A stretch of 37,779 nucleotides of DNA from Pseudomonadota bacterium (GTDB lineage: Bacteria > Desulfobacterota > Syntrophobacteria > Syntrophobacterales > Syntrophobacteraceae). The position numbers and the translations under genes were made by a program. Location: assembly GCA_023416335.1 (NCBI GenBank), contig JAEZHY010000012.1, positions 1 through 37,779 on the forward strand, in the 5' to 3' direction. Shown here piece after piece: positions 33,389 to 37,779 of this stretch. The stretch's first letter is position 1. The number at the start of each line of letters is the position of its first letter. Below the pieces are notes generated by a model that was not told the origin of the DNA, did not search any database, and saw only the letters and a program-made list of their open reading frames with translations.

Positions 33389-33793
33389 TTATTCCCGCTT
33401 TGTGAGCACCCGAAAGCCGTTCTTGCGGGTAAGGGAATACGGCTGCCCCTTGTATTCGAAATCTTCAAGATAGCCGTAAGGAAGATTGAAATCCTGAGCG
33501 GCGGACATCGTCTCCAGCAGGAATGAAAGGACAAGGGCGTACTCTTCCATGAACGCCAGGAACTCGTCACGATCTATCCAGACTTCTTCGAGGCCGAAAA
33601 GGCTCCTGAGCCCCCTGGTTTCGAAGTGGCTGTGAGAATCGTCCAGAACCAGGCTGATAAGCTGCTCGGGCTTCTTACTATTCTGGATCTGCAAAAATAC
33701 GGAATTGTCGGGCTGACTGATATCCAGCATCTGAGAGAGCACCCTTTCCAGCCTATTTTTCGGAGATGCATGAAGGTCGAAAAATGCACTCAT
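33389..33793 (-). CDS. Unrecognised small acidic protein
   Basis: A 134-residue soluble protein that I do not recognise. It has no signal peptide or membrane segment. It is rich in Leu, Glu and Asp, with a mostly helical look (LERVLSQMLDISQPDN, FLAFMEEYALVLSFLLETMSAAQDF), an unusual LRSLFGLEEVWIDRDEF and a C-terminal FEYKGQPYSLTRKNGFRVLTKRE. ATG 33793 was chosen; the frame is open to 33886, but those extra residues overlap the SAP-like gene still more. As called it overlaps that gene by 41 bp, so the two are probably coupled; ATG 33730 (residue 22) would remove the overlap. No ribosome binding site stands out. Confidence 0.6.
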   Translation of the reverse strand: MSAFFDLHASPKNRLERVLSQMLDISQPDNSVFLQIQNSKKPEQLISLVLDDSHSHFETRGLRSLFGLEEVWIDRDEFLAFMEEYALVLSFLLETMSAAQDFNLPYGYLEDFEYKGQPYSLTRKNGFRVLTKRE

Positions 33794-33938
33794 TCTGATC
33801 GCAATAGCCTTTTGCGGTCCCGTAGCAATCGAAATTTCCTTCTTTCCGCTGGATCTCCTTGATGAGTTCAACCTTGGTTTTCCCAAAAGAGTTGATCCCC
33901 AGAGTCTTGGCCATTGAGCGGATTTCCTGCATCTTCAT
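33753..33938 (-). CDS. Small SAP-like domain protein
   Basis: A 61-residue protein. The first half is a SAP or Rho-N-like helix-extended-helix (MQEIRSMAKTLGINSFGKTKVELIKEIQRKEG), a motif that often binds DNA or RNA. The second half has four cysteines (DCYGTAKGYCDQNECIFRPSC) that could hold a metal. Similar short proteins are found in Geobacter and relatives. AGGAG lies 9 nt before ATG 33938, within the tail of the TamB-like gene region, so it probably is cotranscribed with it. Confidence 0.82.
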   Translation of the reverse strand: MKMQEIRSMAKTLGINSFGKTKVELIKEIQRKEGNFDCYGTAKGYCDQNECIFRPSCISEK

Positions 33939-33953
33939 TATTCTAGTCTCCTG

Positions 33954-36900
33954 TTATTTACCGAAATCATGCCTCCAGAAAATGTCAACCCCACTCTGGT
34001 CGGCTCCACCAACCTGCGTCTGAACCGACAGGTGGCGGTTCACTCTATACTCGATCTGGACCTCGTTGTTCTGGTCTCCCTTTACCCCTCTTCCATATGT
34101 AACATAGAGATCGGGAGTGACCTGTTTTCCTATTTCAACGATTCCGGATTCTTTGCCAGTGCTAGTTGTAACCGGATTCGGGTTGTACGTGAACCCATTT
34201 TCCGCCTTTCCCGTATAAGTCCTGTACCGGACGGCATCAGGAGCCAACGGGCTGTCGCCGAATACTCTCTTTATGATTCCGGATGTTTCGGATCCGAACC
34301 ACGAGGCCGCTTTGTCCTGCATCTGAACTTTTTCAGTTGCGTTAAGGTCCCCTGCCGCATGTTCGAACATGAAATAGGAGACGATATCCACCTGGTTCAT
34401 TGCAGGCATACTGCTCATAGCAAGCTTCGGCTTGCTCAACGGGCCGGATACGATTGCCTGCAGGGTAATATCCCTCACCTGCTTCTGGCACACGATACGC
34501 AACTGAGGATCCGGTTGCGGCGTCCCGGTGAATACGAGGGAGCCTTCCACGATCTTCAGCTCTTTTCCCTGGAAAGTGTAGGTACCTCGCAGCGCCTGCA
34601 GCTCTCCTGCCAGCCTGATCGGGCCCGCAGGCGCTTTTTCCAGTTTCAGCCCGCCCGCAATTTCGGCTTTGAGTCCCTTTCCGGTCACCATGGTCCCGGC
34701 AGGCGGAAGTACGAGTCCCACGTCCATCCTGAGTCTGTTGGCAAACTTGCTCGGACCTTTTACCTCTCTTACCTCGATCAGGCCCCCTTTGGAGTCGGAA
34801 TCAATAATCTGGATGTTCTGGACTATGTCCATCTCCAGCTGTCCGAGGCTCATTTTTGCATTTGAAAAATTAAGAGTGCCGGTCAGCAGCGCGGAGTTCG
34901 GGGTATCCGATATTTCGGCATAGCCGGATACCTTACCCTCGATACCATAGATGTCGTGGACGAGAAGATCCGTTCCCTGGGCTTTGAACGAAAGCGTGTT
35001 GAACTGCGGAAAGTTGATGAAGCCGGTAATAGAGACCTTTCCCCCGAGGTGCGAGACTTCGGCTTTCGTAACATACAGGTTCTTCGAATCTGCCTGCCAC
35101 TCTCCCTGGATATCGTCAACGAGATGAGCCCAGTCGGTTTGCTGGAAAAGTCCGTTTTTCCAGGTCCCGAAACCGCTTATCACGGGTTGCCTGAGAGTTC
35201 CGCCAAGATGGATATCTCCCTGGATGCGGCCACCGAGCTTACTGAGAAAAGGCAGAAATGGAAGGGCAGCCTCTGCGTTGAGCGCCGCAACCTTAACGTC
35301 CGAGGTGATTTCCTCCGTCTGCTTTACCTCGACCAGGAACGGCTTGAAGCTGAGCCGCATCGGAACCCGCGCCGTTATAGCCAGAGGGGCCTGGACCAGC
35401 GGGGTTTTCGCTTCTCCCTGGATGGAGAGGTTATCCTTGATGTAATGCCCTTGAATTTGAAGGCTTTCCACCTGCTGTTGTCGAGGCAGTTGGAAATTAG
35501 TCCCCTGCAGGGTCATTTTGCACTCGGGCTGTTCAGGCTTTCCACTGACGACGATCTGTCCCGAAACCGTGCCGGAAACGGCTTCCTTTATACCCAGCGC
35601 TGCTATGATCTGTCCGGTGTTGATCGACTCCACGGAAAGGTGCAGTTCTGCTTTCGAATCCGATATCAGCCCCCCTGAGGCGGCAATCTTCTGCTTTCCC
35701 TGCTGAAGTGATGCAGAGTTTATCCGAACGGCATCCTTTTCAATATCGAATTTGCAATCGACGGATCCCGTCTGATCTTTCCAGCCCAACTGTCCCTGAG
35801 TGGACACGGATACAAGAGGAAATTCCCAGATCCGATCGACACGGCCGGACAACTTCGCCGATATCTGGTTGAGAACACCGTCGGCTTTGATCTGAAAGGA
35901 ACACGTGCTTTTCTGCTGGTCCAGTTCCGCGTTCAGGGAGGAGATCCTTCGGCCGTCAATGTTGAGATTTTGCACTTTGACCGTTAACTCACGCCGATCG
36001 TCCTTGCCGGAAATCTTTCCTTTCCCCTTGATGCCGAGTTGATCGGCCTGGACGTCTGCATACTGAAAGCGGGGCCAGCTAATCTCTCCTTCCCAGACCA
36101 GGTCAGGCCACCTGCCGGTGAGGTTGCCGCGCGAAACCGCCCTGCCCTTTCCCTGCCATATCGGAAAGAAGGCGGTGATCTTCTGAGTGTCTTTACAGTC
36201 GAGGTCGTAGTCGACTTTGAGCTGCTCTGCCTGGTAAGTCCCGGAAGCCTTCAGCGAGAGGAGTTCGGGAATATTCAGATTTGAATCTGCCTTAGCCTGC
36301 CAGAGAAGGAAGTTCCGGAAGTTTCCTTCCGAATAATTCGCCTCGATCGATACCTTTCCCCCCAGTCGCTGCTGGAGCCCGGAATTTACTTTTTCCAGGT
36401 TTGCTTTGTCGAATTTGATCTCGGCCTGGACTCCGCCTTTCAATTTCGGATTCCAAAGACCGGCAAGATCGGCCTTCCCCGTAAGGGTGATATCTGCAAT
36501 CGAGCTTTTGATTGTGCTGCTTTTTATGGAGAGGATGTCTTTTTCGTAGGAACCGGAGAGGTCGCATTTCCGGATGGTCTCACTGCCAACCCTGGATGAA
36601 TCAAGATCGGTATCGAAACGGGCCTGGGTCAGCCTGCGGTTCTGCACTCGCAGGCTCAGATCAAGATTGCCGTTCAGGCTCATTTCAGGCACATAAGTCG
36701 GGCCGCGAATATTCAGTCCGGTGAAACGAGTGTTCATAACTGCCTGGAACGACTCACCGCCGGTTTCTTCCAGCTTGACCGTGCCCTGCAGATAACCGGA
36801 TTCCGACCTTATGTCATGGAGGAGCGTCCATTCTCCCGATTCCCTCGAGAGTTGAACACAACCTGAGATAGCTCCGGGCAGGAATACGCCGACTGTCGCC

Positions 36901-37745
36901 TCCGGCAGGTCCGAAGCGGAAAAGCCGGATAACAGCAGATCGAGTTTCCCGCTTTCAAAATGTTGCGCATTCCATTTTCCGGTTATTTCCGCTCGTCCAC
37001 CATTGAGCTTCGAGAGGACCACGCGTTCGATCGAGATATCGTTACCGGAAAGAGATCCGGAACCGTCGGCAGACCACGTTCCCCATTTCCCCGCATCGGA
37101 TTGTGCGTGCAAGTTTTCGAAGTCGACGCGTATCCGATGGCCATCGCTCCCCTGGACCGTCTTGAGGTGAACGGCACCGGAAATGTCTTTCACGGACAGG
37201 ATGGTATTCCCCTGCTGCCTGGCTTCTATCGTTCCGGAAACGATCTGCACGGTCGGCATTACAATGTGCGACCAGATCGGCTCGCCGTCCCGGGAGCCGC
37301 TGCCCTGCGATTTTCCGCTTCCAGCGCGCGCCTCCGGAATCTGCCATTTACCTTCAGCACTTCTTTCCAGTTGCAAAAAAGGCTTTTCGAGGTAAATCTC
37401 TTTTACCGTCATGTATGGCCAGGCGGCGGACAAATTGTATTTTACATTAACCTGATCGCAGCTCAGGATTTCCTTTCCTTGTGCCTGCACTTTTACTTTC
37501 GACAGGTAAAGGCGCGAAAAAGGCCACCATTTGTAGGAGTCGAGTTGCACTTTGTAATATGTAGCTGCCTCGATGCCATCTACAACGCGCCGGATAATTT
37601 CTTTTTGTACAGTGGGAATGTGTAAGGCCAGGACCGCCAGCGTCGGAATGACGATGAAAGCCGAAAGCAACCATGCGGCCAGGCGTAACGGAAAAGGAGG
37701 CTTCCCGCTCTCCGGATTTTTGCTATTGTTCTTCCTCGTCGGCAA
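33954..37745 (-). CDS. tamB: TamB-like translocation and assembly module protein (DUF490)
   Basis: A 1263-residue AsmA/TamB-type protein. A basic N-terminus and one membrane segment (about residues 25-45, LAAWLLSAFIVIPTLAVLAL) anchor it in the inner membrane; the rest is a long run of beta repeats expected to span the periplasm. The C-terminal region (from about 1010) has the TamB landmarks LRGTYTFQGKELKIVEGSLVF, PDPQLRIVC, QVDIVSYFMFE and a final beta-barrel-like VDIFWRHDFGK. Family members move lipids or help assemble outer membrane proteins. The TTG at 37745 has a GGAG 9 nt upstream, but the frame stays open to the window edge, so the true start might lie outside. Its usual partner TamA would be upstream, beyond the window. 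Confidence 0.9.
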   Translation of the reverse strand: MPTRKNNSKNPESGKPPFPLRLAAWLLSAFIVIPTLAVLALHIPTVQKEIIRRVVDGIEAATYYKVQLDSYKWWPFSRLYLSKVKVQAQGKEILSCDQVNVKYNLSAAWPYMTVKEIYLEKPFLQLERSAEGKWQIPEARAGSGKSQGSGSRDGEPIWSHIVMPTVQIVSGTIEARQQGNTILSVKDISGAVHLKTVQGSDGHRIRVDFENLHAQSDAGKWGTWSADGSGSLSGNDISIERVVLSKLNGGRAEITGKWNAQHFESGKLDLLLSGFSASDLPEATVGVFLPGAISGCVQLSRESGEWTLLHDIRSESGYLQGTVKLEETGGESFQAVMNTRFTGLNIRGPTYVPEMSLNGNLDLSLRVQNRRLTQARFDTDLDSSRVGSETIRKCDLSGSYEKDILSIKSSTIKSSIADITLTGKADLAGLWNPKLKGGVQAEIKFDKANLEKVNSGLQQRLGGKVSIEANYSEGNFRNFLLWQAKADSNLNIPELLSLKASGTYQAEQLKVDYDLDCKDTQKITAFFPIWQGKGRAVSRGNLTGRWPDLVWEGEISWPRFQYADVQADQLGIKGKGKISGKDDRRELTVKVQNLNIDGRRISSLNAELDQQKSTCSFQIKADGVLNQISAKLSGRVDRIWEFPLVSVSTQGQLGWKDQTGSVDCKFDIEKDAVRINSASLQQGKQKIAASGGLISDSKAELHLSVESINTGQIIAALGIKEAVSGTVSGQIVVSGKPEQPECKMTLQGTNFQLPRQQQVESLQIQGHYIKDNLSIQGEAKTPLVQAPLAITARVPMRLSFKPFLVEVKQTEEITSDVKVAALNAEAALPFLPFLSKLGGRIQGDIHLGGTLRQPVISGFGTWKNGLFQQTDWAHLVDDIQGEWQADSKNLYVTKAEVSHLGGKVSITGFINFPQFNTLSFKAQGTDLLVHDIYGIEGKVSGYAEISDTPNSALLTGTLNFSNAKMSLGQLEMDIVQNIQIIDSDSKGGLIEVREVKGPSKFANRLRMDVGLVLPPAGTMVTGKGLKAEIAGGLKLEKAPAGPIRLAGELQALRGTYTFQGKELKIVEGSLVFTGTPQPDPQLRIVCQKQVRDITLQAIVSGPLSKPKLAMSSMPAMNQVDIVSYFMFEHAAGDLNATEKVQMQDKAASWFGSETSGIIKRVFGDSPLAPDAVRYRTYTGKAENGFTYNPNPVTTSTGKESGIVEIGKQVTPDLYVTYGRGVKGDQNNEVQIEYRVNRHLSVQTQVGGADQSGVDIFWRHDFGK

Positions 37746-37779
37746 AATAATATGCTCCGTTGCTCTGATTGGCTTACGG

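Overview
This 37.8-kb window looks like chromosomal DNA of a free-living, Gram-negative, probably anaerobic bacterium of the Desulfobacterota (former Deltaproteobacteria). That placement is inference. It rests on the density of two-component and sigma-54-type regulators, stand-alone receivers ending in an LTGHGS-type motif, a short PutA of the Geobacter kind, a TamB-like protein and duplicated branched-chain amino acid (Liv) transporters. Genes are tightly packed with many ATGA or 14-bp overlaps. I found no insertion sequence, phage gene, CRISPR array or rRNA.

Layout. (1) 188-12161 (+) is a signalling island: a sigma-54-activator-like regulator with two damaged core motifs, a NifX-like small protein, a Cache-type sensor kinase, a lone receiver, a SulP anion permease with a large insert, a cytidylate-kinase-like/BON-like/receiver fusion, a kinase-like protein with the phosphoacceptor histidine but no visible ATP-binding motifs, another lone receiver, a universal stress protein, a second Cache-type kinase and two more lone receivers. 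Together these are five receiver domains, three histidine-bearing DHp domains and one transporter, with no receiver attached to a DNA-binding output. (2) 12256-15723 (+) is livHMGF without a binding protein, followed by an acetoacetate-decarboxylase-family protein. (3) 16603-21035 (+) is a rarA / histidine kinase / NtrC-type regulator operon behind a good sigma-70 promoter; the regulator has a winged-helix C-terminus instead of a Fis-type HTH. (4) 21141-25306 is an RNA and nucleotide metabolism neighbourhood: RNase HI, an NrnA-like DHH phosphoesterase, tRNA-Gly(GCC) with its own promoter and terminator, a KptA-like protein and a DHH-CBS protein. (5) 25451-30148 (-) is a full livJHMGF operon, divergent from putA (30390-33374, +). 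(6) 33389-37745 (-) holds a TamB-like protein, a small SAP-like protein and an unrecognised protein.

How it may work together (inference): the first 12 kb could be a multi-input phosphorelay in which two membrane sensors feed several lone receivers, with the kinase-like protein lacking a catalytic domain acting as a ChpT-like transfer hub, coupled to anion uptake and stress proteins. This is the best candidate for an undescribed system. The liv/putA block points to import and catabolism of amino acids, possibly including proline.
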